A stretch of 64,000 nucleotides of DNA from Cheiracanthium punctorium (lineage: Eukaryota > Arthropoda > Arachnida > Araneae > Cheiracanthiidae): NCBI GenBank assembly GCA_038373885.1, contig JAWZYV010000760.1:648034-712033 (forward strand), written 5' to 3'. The notes beneath the pieces were generated by a model. That model was not told where the DNA came from. It ran no database searches and saw only the letters and a list, made by a program, of their open reading frames with translations. The position numbers and the translations under genes are program-made. Every line of letters begins with the position of its first letter. Positions within the stretch are counted from its first letter, which is position 1. Shown here one piece after another: positions 1-11,995 of this stretch.

Positions 1-146
1 CAAAAATTCGGAAAAAATCGTATTGTTAATAGAAAAATAAAAAATAAATCACATATATTATTTCTCCAAGGTGTTTTTTTCTTGCACAGCTAGATCTCAT
101 TAAATACGTAACCCAAAAAAAAAAAAAAAAAAAAAATGTAACAGAC

Positions 147-174
147 TCCATGGCTCCAGGTTGCCATGGAGTCG
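147..174. repeat. Short perfect hairpin
   Basis: GACTCCATGG and CCATGGAGTC flank an 8-base spacer, directly after a run of about 24 A. Possibly a fragment of the neighbouring repeat family. Confidence 0.4.
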
Positions 175-498
175 GATGAATTGAATATACTTTCTTTAAA
201 AATGAGTGGCAACGACAGATAAAAAATGTAAGAAAAATAGAACAGCTCGGAGTTATTATGTTTTTTATAGGTTGGATGGACGATTGAAGGTAACTAGAAA
301 TACAGGATTTTTTTGTAAATATTTTGTAAAATAAATATTTAAATGAGGTTAAAAGAACTTCTTATTTTGTCTTTTCAATCGAGCCGTCTCATTTTGATAA
401 TTCAGTGAGTTGTATTCATCAGTCGCCGGCAGAATATTTTGTTCTATGCCATTTTCTCGAATGTTTGGCGACATTTTTCTGGCAACCCCCGGTGGGCA

Positions 499-861
499 GC
501 TTGAATTGAAACGGGCGCGGCTAGATCTCATTAAATACGTGACCCGAAAAAATTATTTTAACTGTTTTATTTTATAAAACCTCTTTAAAAACAAAACCAG
601 CAGTTTACAGTATGCACCACTGATCTCTATATCGAAGATGGCGTCTCTTATATTTAAAGTTGAATATATCGGTAGTATTAGGGCTATTCAAGCACCATCT
701 TCTGTACATTTTTCATTTCATCGAAAAAAAAGTGCCACCAACAGGTGGCGCTGTTTTCGTCAAAAGTAGAAATTATAAGCTTTACTTGGTATTTTATTTA
801 TTTATTTATTTATTTTTGGTCACGTATTTAATGAGATCTAACCTCGCCCGTCTCAATTCTC
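499..861. repeat. Inverted-repeat element with AGATCTCATTAAATACGTGACC arms
   Basis: Arms at 499-544 and 816-861 are inverted copies of each other, about 90 percent alike, and carry GATCTCATTAAATACGTGACC. They enclose 271 bp without coding sequence. A third copy of the core, in the same orientation as the left arm, lies at 90-114. This looks like a MITE family; flanking duplications are not clear. Confidence 0.5.
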
Positions 862-922
862 ATGCCCGTTCAATTTCTGTTAAAATAAATGTCTACTTTT
901 TGAATGATTTCCAATCAAACAT

Positions 923-1054
923 CTAACTGACCCGTGAAAATATTTAACAGAATATTATGTACTTATAGACACATTTATTCATTTTCACACTATAACATTT
1001 ACAGTTGTAGTATTAAATACGATATTGTGCGAAATTTTCACACGGGTCAGCTAG
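923..1054. mobile_element. Small MITE with CTGACCCGTG ends
   Basis: CTAACTGACCCGTGAAAAT at the left is the inverted partner of a right end reading ATTTTCACACGGGTCAGCTAG. The element is 132 bp. CTAG at the end and CTGACCCG are reminiscent of Helitron 3' ends, so two abutting Helitron tails in opposite orientation is an alternative. Confidence 0.45.
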
Positions 1055-1084
1055 TGTTTACATAATTGAAACTTATTTCGGGTA

Positions 1085-1880
1085 CCAAAAATCCAGTATA
1101 GCAGCTATGGAGAGTGCCCTCTCCTATAATACATCTCCGTGTTCAACACTTTCTGGATGCTAACCCGATATCCAGACGGAACAACCGGTTTAAGAACACG
1201 GGTATGTAACACCACAAAGAAAAAACACTGGCTGCAAACGGTTTAAGAACAGAATAAAAGAATAACAAATGGACACTCCGTGGATTCTAACCCGGCCTCA
1301 AAACGGAGGCGGTTTAACACGGGGCTGGAACGCCACAAAGAAACGGACCCTGGCTGCAATCAATCCCAAACAATAGACAGAACCTGCAGTTTAAAAACAC
1401 GCATACAGAATATTAATTAGAAACCTACCAGCAGACGAAATCAAAGCTTAAGAACTGTGTGATAGAAAAACACACACAAAAAAAAAATTACACTACCTGC
1501 ATTCGAACCCAACAAACAGAGGAAAACATCAGTTAAAGAACACACTTAAAGTATAATATTGGACTATGGACATTCTCCCCATTCAAATCCAACCTCCAGA
1601 CTGAACAATGGCATAAGAAAACAGTTAAAGAATAATACGACAACATGGACACTTCCTGGAATCTAACCCAATTTCCAGACGAAACAACGGTTTTTTAAGA
1701 ACACAGGTATGGAACACCACAAAGAAACAAACCCCGGCTGCAAACGGTTTAAGAACACAGTTAAAGTATAATACATGGACACTGTCTGGATTCTAACCCA
1801 ACCCCCAGACCGAACAACGGTTTAAGAACATGGGGATGAACACCACAATGAATCTGGCTGTAACTGAATCCAACGTCAAA
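1085..1880. repeat. Degenerate tandem repeat (ACGGTTTAAGAACA units)
   Basis: At least five imperfect units of roughly 100-160 bp. Each contains GAACAACGGTTTAAGAACA, a variant of CACCACAAAGAAACAAACCC, and TGGACACT...GGATTCTAACCC. The region has higher C content than its surroundings and no open frame, so it behaves as minisatellite-like DNA. Confidence 0.65.
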
Positions 1881-1919
1881 GAAGTTTTACTTTAATCGCG
1901 TGTAAAGATTATACGCACA

Positions 1920-3190
1920 TGTTTTTTTTTTTGTAACCTGGGGCTGCCTGACACGGTGTACAAGGTAAGCATCGCATCGGGGCACCGGATTCAAAGGGGC
2001 GTCATTTCGAATTAAGTAGAGAATAAAAGGGGGCTTCTGTTTACATTAACAAGGCGCCACTTACCCTAGGGTCGCCACTGCTTGTAACGATCTTAATTTT
2101 AAATTCCTTTCAGAATCTGAGAGATTTCAGAGTCATCGAAGCAGTTGAAAAACAGGATTCACTCCAAACAAGATTTATTAAGATGGCGAACCAGTTGGTA
2201 GCCGGAGGTGGCTAGTAGATAAATAAAAACATTCCGACTCCAAGAAAATAATTTGGAAAAGAAATAAAATTTGAAGTAATTCCATTCGATTTTCCGAACA
2301 CTTGATCTTAGAAAACGTTTAAAAAATTTCATTCAGCTGAATTCAATGCAGTGTTTAGACGCTAGTGTACTTGAAATAATTTGAGTGTACATACTGCAAT
2401 CTTTAAGAATACATTTTTGTAGGCCTGCAGTGTTACTCCATCCTTTGATTCCATTGATCAGTTTAAGAACCAGATCATGGTTCAATGTTTCTCCATAGAA
2501 AGGCTGCAGCTAATTATGTTTACTACTTTTATTAACAGTGTGCTTGTAATATCTATTTTTTAACAACATTAATAAAATCCCCAACATCGAACATGAAATT
2601 TCATGTAGGGATTTTACCACGGTGCTTCAATAACTTTGTCTTAAATTTGGAGTACATATTGTAAAAAAAATGAGTTAAATAAAACATACACACACGTATT
2701 CATATTAAAAGATTAAAAATTTCGATTCAAAATTATGGAAAATTTATTTATTTTTTAATTTACCGAAAAAAAATAATTGAATCAGCCACGTTATATACTT
2801 AATGAAAAACCTTAAAATACTAAACAAAATTACATAAATTTCAACGCTATGCTTGAATAGGTGTTAAGAGAGTTGCATCCTCTTAAAAACTACTACACAA
2901 TGCAAAATTTCGGACGTTTTCAAATTTTCAAAAATTTGAACTCAGAAATATTTTTTTAATCTGAAAATTAATATTTTTATCGAATATGCGAGTACTGCAC
3001 AAAACCCCCCAAAAAATATAAAACTTATCACTATATCAAGACATTAAAGCTTGACCACTGGTTCGTTTAAAAGGATTTACCCATAGTGCAAAAGCTATCC
3101 TTCTGATCAAACAAATTGAAACAACTGGTATAGTTGAAATGAATTCAGTATTTTAGAATATTAAATTTTATTCAAAATATTACGTTTATC
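1920..3190 (+). repeat. Repeat R1 plus intron sequence paralogous to 44330-45730
   Basis: The segment with AAGGTAAGCATCGCATCGGGG, followed by CTTTCAGAATCTGAG and then noncoding DNA, matches 44338-45730 in direct orientation. It also matches 5910-6190 in inverted orientation. In the gene model it would be the first intron of gene 0. No transposase is visible. Confidence 0.6.
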
Positions 3191-3228
3191 ATGTCTGAAA
3201 CTTGAAAATATTTTATTTTATTCTTTCA

Positions 3229-5804
3229 CTAGCTGCGTGCCCGTTCTTCGCACGGTAGGAAACGAAAATTTTCCTTACATGTGTAATTCGAAATTATTCG
3301 TGATGTGGAATTAAAAAAAAAAAAAAAAAAAAAAAGAGCAAAATTATTTGACTCTTAATGTAAAGTTTATGTCATGAGTACTAACCTGATCATTGCATTG
3401 TAATGACTCAAAAAACTACGTCAGTGTCATTCACTATCAAAAAAGTGGAAAGCTTAATGGTTTGCAGAGAACTCCTGGCTTTCAAAATGTCTTATTCAGG
3501 GGCGTAGCCAGAGGGGGGGATATCGGGATATATCCCCCTCCGAAATTTTTGGATTAGCGATGAAATTCCGTCTATTTATGCATATATAAGTTCATATACC
3601 CCTCGAAAAAATTTCCAGGCTCATATCCCCTCCCCGAAAAAATTTCCTGGCTACGCACCTGGTCTATTTCTACATCATACTGTTTTTTAGGCTCAAGTTG
3701 TAGCATTAAATACCTAAGACACTACATGAAATGGAGCACCATTTATCTCTTTCCGAAGATGTACCATATAAGGAAAGTATTGTAATCATGAAAAAATTTG
3801 ACTTCGAGATTTTGGTGTATTGACACGTTTTGAGGTCTTCTGAATTCATTTATGCTATTTTCAAGAGATGTTTTTAAAATAGCTGCGCACCCGCTCTTCA
3901 TACGGGAAGAAGGGAATATTTTACTACTAAAATCATATCTGCATGTGACAAAACAGAATTTCATTTTTAAAAAAGTTCAAGTAATCTCCTCTGTTGAAAT
4001 TACTGCGGGATATATTAACGCAAATTAGAATTACTTTTCGTTTAGTTGGTTGTAAGACAACCATTGAAACAGGACACTTTTAATTTCATGAAATATTTAT
4101 TAACGTGGTACATTGCGATTTATTCATATTATCTTTACAAATCTAATAATACTACCTATTACGTACATTAATACTGTCTATATTCGCTTCTCCCTCTTCA
4201 AGGCTCCCTTTAAAGAAACAGCTTAGATTATTTGGCCTCAATGGGATCTTTTGATTCTGCGGCGATTCTTTGCAATTTACGCATTAGCATAAATAATAAT
4301 CATTTCACATAATGGTTGCCATTAAGGAAACTCTCCATATATATTTAATTTATACATAGTTTTATAAGATGGGCGTATTTAGCGCCGCAAACCATTTCAT
4401 CTTACTCTGGGGAGAAAATATCCAAGGGGTGCCATTTTAAGTATCCATGTATCTAATATAGCGATATCTTTTATATCCTCCATAGTCCTGACTCCTGAAA
4501 AACATCAAACTATGTAATCTCGAGGAGCTACTTATTACCACTTTAATTGTGACAGGGCGTTAGAGTTGCAGAGTTTACAAATTTCACGCACTTTTTTTTA
4601 TTTATGACGTCACTGTTTGACAGCCGTAAAGGATACCCCGGTAGGTTGAGGGAGTTAATTTCGATATTTCGCATAATTGTTTTCAAACGGTATCATTAAA
4701 ACTTTGTGTTATGTAACCTTTATGGAGGAACGTAATTCAACGTTAAAATAAAATTATACTCGCAACCTGCATGCGCATGTTAGGCAACGCCTGCGCTAAA
4801 TTAAATGCCAAAAATAAAAATAGTAAATAGAAAAAATTTAATATATCGCGCTTTGAAACGAACTTTGTAACTTTTAAAATGAACATTTTCAGCGCCGTGA
4901 AAGTATTTAAATTTTTAAATAAGCACCGGATTAAAATACCACTTCTAATAATAATAATCGTGAATTTCTTAGTTCATTTCTACAGTAAATTTTAATCAAA
5001 ATATCGTCTCCCTGTGTTGAAAATAGAGCTGGAATAAATGAGTTAAAATTATGGAGTAATTTTTACGTATCTTAAAGCATTTGACGTCATAGATCCTCAC
5101 TTGCGAATTGAAATTCCGATATCCCATTTAAAAACTCGATTGGTTGAAAAAACCCTTTTTTCTAATCCTTTGTGTGGCAACAACGGAACATAAATTCTCG
5201 TGCCGTGATCGCAATGTAATGAAGAGCGTAAGATCCCGTTGATGCTATTAAATTCTAAACATTAGGCTGCATTAAAATTCGTAAAAAATCATCTAATTTA
5301 CATAATTTTTTCGTTTTTATTTTAAAAGAGGGAGAAAAGAATGTTTCAGGATTTGTCAAAATATCTAAAAGTTATGACGGATAGAATTCAAGATGCGACA
5401 GTTTTAAAATTATTTTACGAAAAACAATCGCGAAGCGGATGCTTCGTAAACAAATTCCTAAAAATCGGTTAATAATATTACGTATTCAGAACAAACTGTT
5501 CTTAACAGAAAATTTCCTCCTCTACCCGATGATACAAATGCCGTTTTGCTGCGAGCGTAATTTCCGCCGTTATTACGAATTAGGTGAGAAAAAATGCCAA
5601 AAATCTCATAAAACATAAAATAAAAAAAATTCTAGGTCGAATTTTGAAAAAATCGCTTCGAGGTGCACAACTACATATTTACATCTTCACGAGTACCAAA
5701 TTTGGTGTTTCTAGGTGTAGCCGTTTGTCTGTAACGCTGCCGACAGACACACACACACACAGACAGACAGACACACAGACACCTTCTTTTATAATAAGTA
5801 GAGA
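3229..5804 (-). mobile_element. Helentron-like Helitron, non-autonomous
   Basis: On the minus strand the element begins TCTCTACTTATTATAAAAG, preceded by A, and ends ...GCACGCAGCTAG followed by T. This is the TC...CTRR form with A|T insertion typical of Helitrons. A CCGT...ACGG hairpin lies just before the 3' end, and GTGTGT/CTGTCTG microsatellites lie near the 5' end. The 2576 bp interior has no Rep or helicase. The paralogous intron at 45.73 kb lacks it. A hAT MITE is nested inside. Confidence 0.65.
3497..3661. mobile_element. hAT-type MITE
   Basis: Ends CAGGGGCGTAGCCAG and CTGGCTACGCACCTG are inverted copies. The 8-bp flanks GTCTTATT and GTCTATTT differ slightly and fit an aged hAT target duplication. 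165 bp with G/C-tract arms; inserted in the Helentron at 3229-5804. Related copy at 35094-35228. Confidence 0.7.
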
Positions 5805-5904
5805 TTAAGCAGGAGTCGATCTAACAATTTTTTCCAGGTTCCCATTTTTGTAAAAAATTCCTTATTTTTTCTGAATTTCGATACTAATTTTGTGAATTTT
5901 ATCT

Positions 5905-6650
5905 CTTACTAGCCACCTTCAGTGACCAGTTGCTTCACCATCTTAATAAATCTTGTTCGGAGAGAATCCTGTTTCTCACCGGCTTCCTTGGCACTGAAAT
6001 CCCTCAGATTTTAATTAGAATTTAAAATTAAGATGTTACAAACAGGAGCGGCCCAAGGGTAACTGGCGCCCACTGCTAACGTAAAAAAGACGTCCCTTTT
6101 ATACTCTACTTAGATTTTGAGTTCGAAATGACGCCCCTTCGAAGCAGGCACCCCGATGCGATGCTTACCGTGTCGGGCCGCCCATGGTTACAAAAATCGG
6201 ATGGTTTGATAAAAACCTACAAAAAAGTACAAATTATTTTCTTCCTATATTAATTTTGAAGAGCTTTTCCATATATTGGCCGTTATCAAAAAACGGAAAG
6301 GAAAAAAAAAAGTAAGAAAATCTGAAACACTTTCAGATTTTAAATACGCATTAAAGTGGTACAAATTAAAAGCGTATCATAATCCATGCCTCTTCCCTGT
6401 TTTCTTTTTCCTTATTCCATTAAGTTGGAAAGTGTAACATTATTCATTAGTGTGATTAAACAAAATTAAAATTGATATTTCTAACACCCTTTTTCTGGAG
6501 ATAATAAAATAGAAATAGGATGGGAAAAAGATGCGCAGAAAATGCACAATTCGAACTGAATGAATGTTTCAAAAACTTGCTTTTAATTTCTTTGTTTGTG
6601 CAACATATACTTCGGATTTGTGTGCTTGGCACATAGTCCGCTTATAAATC
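5905..6650 (-). repeat. Repeat R1, inverted copy
   Basis: Inverted relative to 1920-2230 and to 43980-44760. Shared landmarks are the CCCGATGCGATGCTTACC segment, the AAGATGTTACAAACAG segment, and the poly-A-flanked CGTTATCAAAAAACGGAAAG segment. Together with the 1920 copy it makes a large imperfect inverted repeat around the Helentron. Confidence 0.6.
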
Positions 6651-7438
6651 CATGTCAGAAGGAAAAACTTATTCAGATGTTCTTTATACTGGCATAGAGA
6701 CGATAAAAGGAATTTATTCATTAAAAACTATGTATTCTATATTTATTTATTTTGGATAAAATATAGTTTTTGTATATTATAGGAACAGTATTTTTTTTCG
6801 ATAAAAAGTAGCCTATGTTAATGAAGGACGTTAACTGTCTTTATTTCAAATTTCATCCATATCCGTCTAATCGTTTCAGAATGAAAGAATAATAAACATG
6901 CATACAAACACATTGACATTTATAATATTAATAGGAGTTTTGTGCATTTTCATAACAATTTCTAATAAAAGTCACTGTTCTGTTAAAATATGTAAGGTAA
7001 AATACCAATTAAAGACCTTTTTAATCGAATTTTTTGTGAAAGGTCGGTTTAATCGATTATATTTTTGTGAAGGGGCCACTTTAATCGATTGTAATTTTGT
7101 GAAAGGGCAGAAAAAAAGACCCGATTTTCTTCTGCATCGACCCTTGTTAAGATAAAATTACTTGTTGATGTTAATTTTGAAATTAATCAAGATGATTGAT
7201 TGAAAAAAGAAAATTTTGAATTTATTTTCGGATAAGTTCAACTACAGTGTATATGAAAAAAAGATGATGAAATTCAACTATAAATTGTATGTGAATTCAT
7301 TGAATTATAAAGTTCCTTTCATCTGTCGTTAGTAGTTTTAAGAATACTTATTCTAATTGTTCAACGATTTAATAACTAGATATAATAAAGAAGCATTTCT
7401 AGTAAATCCCGAATTAATATATTTTCTTTTTTTTTATT
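6651..7438. other. Noncoding intron or intergenic DNA with a short tandem repeat
   Basis: No gene seen. Three units of a degenerate repeat of about 36 bp (TTTAATCGATT...TTTTTGTGAA) lie at 7021-7110. The 60-90 bases before 6900 resemble the tail of an old retroelement or Helitron (ATAATAAACATGCATACAAAC). Confidence 0.4.
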
Positions 7439-8840
7439 ACTTCCTTTTACGAAGTATGATGAAGTAATGCGATCACGAAAATTTTCGGTGCAACGATTTT
7501 TGACGAAAACATCGATTTTGACGACCTATAAATTTACTTTTAAGTGTTCTTGCGAGACATCTCATTGTACACATGCATGTCTGTTCATATAAATGCATTT
7601 ACAATCCATTTTGACCAACCGAAGGTCCATTTTGACCAGTTTTCTCTGACGTCTGTACGTACATACGTATGCATGTAAGTCGCATATATCAAAACTATTA
7701 GTCGCAGAATGTAGGATTGATGTTACATATAGTTGTAGACCTCTCTTTTTGCCTTCAATTGACTGAATAGTTTATTTACAGGGTTACCCCAAAGAATTTA
7801 AATACATTACACTCTATGGCCTAAATTAATTAAAGCGCATTTTAAAGATATTAAATCATTTCAAACGACTCAAGTGACATATGTTGTAAAGGGTTGCAAA
7901 ATGAATCTCTTCATCGAAAATAGTACCTTTATCATTTATAGTTCTTCTACCGGAACACTCAAAAAAATTCCCACGCACTACAGGCAATGGAAGTTTTAGA
8001 GGCATTTATAGATTTCAAACCCATTACCATCCAACCATCTACTTAGGTAACGCTCTGATGACGGTCACGTGCCAGCCTCAAAAACTTTGTGAAAGTTGCG
8101 AAGATACGCGAATTTGATGTAGGTATGTATGCATGTAACTCACATATTTCAAAAGCTATTCGTCCTAGATAGTTGAAATTTTATATTGAAGACTATTATA
8201 GCATCTACTTGCGCACCTCGGTTTTCAGTTCTAATCTACTTTAGAGTTCATTTACAAGACCACCCAAAACAGTTTTAGTACAATTATGTTGATGGATACA
8301 ATAATGCCGATGTATTATGTGTGTAGTCATTCATTGTTTGTACAATGTTCAAAATGTCGCGAAGTATGTTTAACCTCGGCAAATTTTTCCAAATTATCTC
8401 CAAATTTGGTACCGAAATTATTTAAGTGCTTCGTATAACTTTAAAACTGTTTACAAAAGAATGTTAAGACTTTGTATTTAGATTATATTCTAATATACAT
8501 TGTGCAACTCTTTCTTGATGCAATCGGCTGGGTAATTTATTTAAAGTTGTATGGATATATTCAATTCATTGAAAGTCTGTGGTCAGTTAGTAATTTCGCT
8601 GTGCCCAAAATCTCGCAAACTATTTCAAGTTTGTCGCCTTTTCCGATAAATCGCCAAATTAAATGTCAAAAACAAATATTTCAAACTGAACCCAGTTTGG
8701 TTATATCGCAAATATTTATCTAGAAATCGCTAAACCTTAATATTATTGGAGTATTTTATTTCTTAAAAACAAATCAAGCTTAGACGAAGTGCACCGGAAA
8801 TTACTGTAAAACGACTGATTGAATAGACGTACAAGGAAGT
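7439..8840 (+). mobile_element. ACTTCCTT-ended repeat element, copy A
   Basis: The termini ACTTCCTT and AAGGAAGT are inverted; the right end reads GACGTACAAGGAAGT. The element is 1402 bp without coding sequence. A related copy lies in inverse orientation at 61816-63594: its right end matches this left end and its left end matches this right end. Neither is present in the other paralogous block, so these are insertions. The superfamily is not recognised. Confidence 0.65.
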
Positions 8841-9577
8841 CATATGGACTCCACATCAGAATATTTTTCATTATTGTTACGAACGGAGATACTGAACTGT
8901 ATCCTTCCGAAAGCAGGTGCAAAAATTTAAAAAAACAGAGAGAGAAGTGGACTTTTCAATTTTCATATGAAATTATTTGATGAAAAATTTATCCGAACAA
9001 AAATTTAAATGTATGGTGTAGACGTTCTGTTCTCATAAAATAAAGTGAAACAATACAATGGTTTTAGTATATTCGACTTATTTCGAAAATAAATTCTAAA
9101 TAGATAACTTCTAAATAGATAAAAGAGTATTTATGAAGAATTTAGGATAGTGATTGCTGATAGATTTCAAAAATTCTGTATTTAACATTATAGCTTGTTT
9201 ACATCTTTTAACAAATTTAAGTATTGCCTGGTCTTATTGCTAAAATCTGGTAATGAAAAACTGTTGAAAAAGTTCTAAATATCACATAAATTTCCGAAAG
9301 TTGTTATAAACAAATTTTATTATTTTGATTTAGCAATTATCTGAATAAAGTACAGAAAAATGAGCAAGCTTTATGGCTGAATTCATTTAATGCAGATGGG
9401 AGATTTTTTTAACTGTAAAAGCTGAAAGAGACTACACAAGTTCTCTTTTTCAATTTAATATTTAAATTTATTCACATATAGCTACTATTTTAAATAATTA
9501 ATCCTATTACATTTACTTGTACTGAATAATATATTAAGATTATTTATATTAATTCATTTTTTATAGTTAGTACTTAC
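8841..9577. other. Noncoding, presumed first intron of gene 0
   Basis: No coding signal. Paralogy with the 45.7 kb block resumes at about 9330. Confidence 0.5.
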
Positions 9578-9617
9578 AGCTTGCGACCAGAGCAAAGAAG
9601 AAGTAAAACCCCGACAT
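9578..9617 (-). CDS. Gene 0: leader exon only, rest off the left edge
   Basis: Paralogue of gene 1 exon 1: 13 codons (MSGFYFFFALVAS) plus one base and the donor GTAAGT. About 100 bases of upstream sequence are also conserved with the gene 1 copy, as expected for a promoter and 5' UTR. Nothing resembling gene 1 exons 2-5 is visible between 1 and 9577, so the remaining exons should lie beyond the left edge, in line with the 4 kb and 11 kb introns of gene 1. It could instead be an orphan exon left by an incomplete duplication. Confidence 0.6.
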
Positions 9618-9740
9618 CTTTTCAAAGAAAAGCAATGGAACAAGTGATGATGGAAAATAAATTTCCCTAGAAACTCAGTTACTGTTATACTTTATGAAAC
9701 GTCTTAATTAGCTACAGGAAATCCGCTTGATATCTGCATA
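9618..9740 (-). promoter_or_regulatory. Conserved upstream region of gene 0 leader exon (probable promoter/5' UTR)
   Basis: Read on the minus strand, this stretch is closely matched by 46045-46165 upstream of gene 1. Both contain a CATAAAGTATA box about 60-70 bases before the ATG, which could serve as a TATA element, and a shared AAGCGGATTTCCTG further upstream. No experimental start is known. Confidence 0.35.
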
Positions 9741-10369
9741 TATTGTTATCGTCTAGTAACTAGCACATTGAATTCCGGATTTCTATGAAGGTTAAGAAGC
9801 AGTTATATTAAGAACGAAGTAAGTCACAAATACGAAGTAAGTCACATACGAAGTAAGTCACAGATCTAAAATTCATTTAGCAGCAAATGAAAACACAATC
9901 TGACAATTTCCAACAACTCTTCTAATATTTAATCAAATAACTCTCTGTTTGGTTAGCACTGTATCTTTGGCGTAGCTTTGAAACCTGCATGTAATTTTCG
10001 TGATTTTCACCCTTTCAACGGGTCCCCATGCTCTATGGTAAGTTTTAACTCACTGATGCCTTCTATCCCCCTCTGAATATTTCGGCCGAATTTATGAGCA
10101 ACCTGTATATAATAGTACAGATAATTGCAGCATCGCGTACGAAAAGTATAACAAAGGATGACATTGTAAATGCTTTTATTGGTACTACAGTGATTTGTGT
10201 AAAAACGCTTCTTACATGAATATGACCCCACGACGGAAATTAACAGACATTGAACGCAAAATGCTAGTTAATTCATGAGGCATTTCATTTCGGAAACTCT
10301 TCGGAAATTAAACATTCCGTGATATACAGTGTGCCTTGAATATTCAATTTCATATAATACTTTCTACCC

Positions 10370-10400
10370 TTGACTACCCTTGACTACCCTTGACTACCCC
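10370..10400 (+). repeat. Short tandem repeat of TTGACTACCC
   Basis: Three and a half copies of a 10-bp unit. Only one copy of the unit is found at the paralogous site near 47095, so it expanded after the duplication. Confidence 0.7.
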
Positions 10401-10490
10401 CCCCAATGGCCGAGTCTACTTAATACTGAGCGCAGATTCGTGTTCGTAAAGTACACACTTTTAACAAACCATCAATGCTGAAATGATTAA

Positions 10491-11168
10491 TCCTCTGACT
10501 GCTCAATTTGTGGACCAAAATTACTTCAAAAATTGTGTATTTTTTTTTCATATTTCAAATTTATATACATTGGAGAATTGAAATGTGCATTTTTCTTTCT
10601 AGAAGATATTTTTTACGTAGATTTTTATCATGAGCACTAAGCTTTAGAAAAACCAATTTCAGATGTTATTACATAATTTTTTTATATAAATTTCAATTGA
10701 ATTATAGCTAATTTCCGTTTATTGCATAATATAAGAAAATGCACCTCCGCCTAACGCTTTGCAGGTTTATTGAATCATGGTCAGATTCATCGTCTCAGGA
10801 CCAGTTCAAAAAATCTAGATCGCTATCACTATCAAACTAAAATCTCTTTCAGAATCTCATAAATCATCCGTAATAAACACTCTTTCAATTGCTGAACGAT
10901 TTCTAGCAGCCATTTCTGAGTTAGAGCATTAATACCGAGAACTACCTTCAAATGCCGCAATTTAGTGCACGACTAAGACATGTGTTGGTCAAAATCTAAA
11001 TGAAACGTCTAATACTGTATGTAATTCACTTCACTGGTTAAACGGTGAAAACGCGGGATGCTCTCCTCAATAAAGGAAGAAAAACACTCGCCCGCGAAAA
11101 TCGCGGGATGAGCAAATTTTGCGATGTTTGAGTTGCCCGTGGAAATCGCGGGATGAGCAGCCAGAGGG
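10491..11168. mobile_element. piggyBac-like MITE
   Basis: TTAA at 10487-10490 and 11169-11172 flank termini TCCTCTGACTGCTCA and TGAGCAGCCAGAGGG, which are inverted copies. TTAA targets with CCCT-type ends are the signature of piggyBac. Subterminal CGCGGGATGAGCA occurs twice. 678 bp, no transposase. At the paralogous site (47175-47210) only a few terminal bases remain, suggesting loss there by imprecise excision or deletion. Confidence 0.7.
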
Positions 11169-11301
11169 TTAATCGTCTGAGTAACGAACCATTAAAGTTC
11201 AATTTTATTTTATTTTAAAGACATATTAGTTTCACAGGACCTTAAACCAATTGTCAACATTCTCGGGTAATCTTCGGAGCGGATGGCTTTAATTTCTTAC
11301 A

Positions 11302-11812
11302 CACTGGAAAAAATTATTGCTGCACAACGTGTGGATAAACGTATAGCCAACACGCTGTGATGTTGGCATTACGTTAATCCAACGTTGTGCTGTATACTGT
11401 GTCAATTTACTGTACAAAGATCATCGTAATTGGCTCATTAACGTCATTATGTCGTTGGCTCATCAACGTCATTTTGATGTTGGCATTACGTTAATCCAAC
11501 GTTGTGCTGTAGACTGTGCCAATTGGCTGTACAAAGTTTTTCGTGATTAACTCATCAACGGCATTATGGCATTTTGTCTGTGGATTTAAAAAACAGAGTG
11601 CTGTATTATTTTACAGCACGTGTCGGTAAACGTAACGTCAACGCGTTTTGATGTAGACTGTACTAGTTACCTTACAATCACTGCCATAGGTTCTTCGTGA
11701 TTGGCTTATCAATATCATTACGTCATTTTTGAGTGGATTTACAACACACAGTGCTGTATTACTTTACAGTATTTCAGTACAGGCAAATTTACATATGTTT
11801 CTTACAGTGCAG
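11302..11812. repeat. CACTG-ended repeat with tandem GTTGG/CCAAC units
   Basis: It starts CACTGGAAAAAATTATTGC and ends TTTCTTACAGTG. Inside, variants of CCAACGTTGTGCTGTA and of TGATGTTGGCATTACGTTA recur at least three times. The paralogous copy is at 47323-47700, shorter by loss of units. Probably an old DNA-transposon remnant that predates the duplication. Confidence 0.5.
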
Positions 11813-11995
11813 TTCGACCCTCAAATTAGGGTTTATGGTAGTTGTACACACTTTACTAATGAAATTATTGTTTGGCTCACTTAAATAAAATAATACAAGC
11901 GTTTTAAATTAGAATATAGCTCATTTCACAAATGAACCAGATTGTGAAGAGAGAGAAAGATAACACTCAGAAACTTTTATTTAAATAAACTAGTA

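Noticed and set aside
660..926. 88-codon plus-strand ORF with a hydrophobic stretch
   Set aside because: It lies across the inverted-repeat element at 499-861 and its hydrophobic part is translated from a TTTA repeat.
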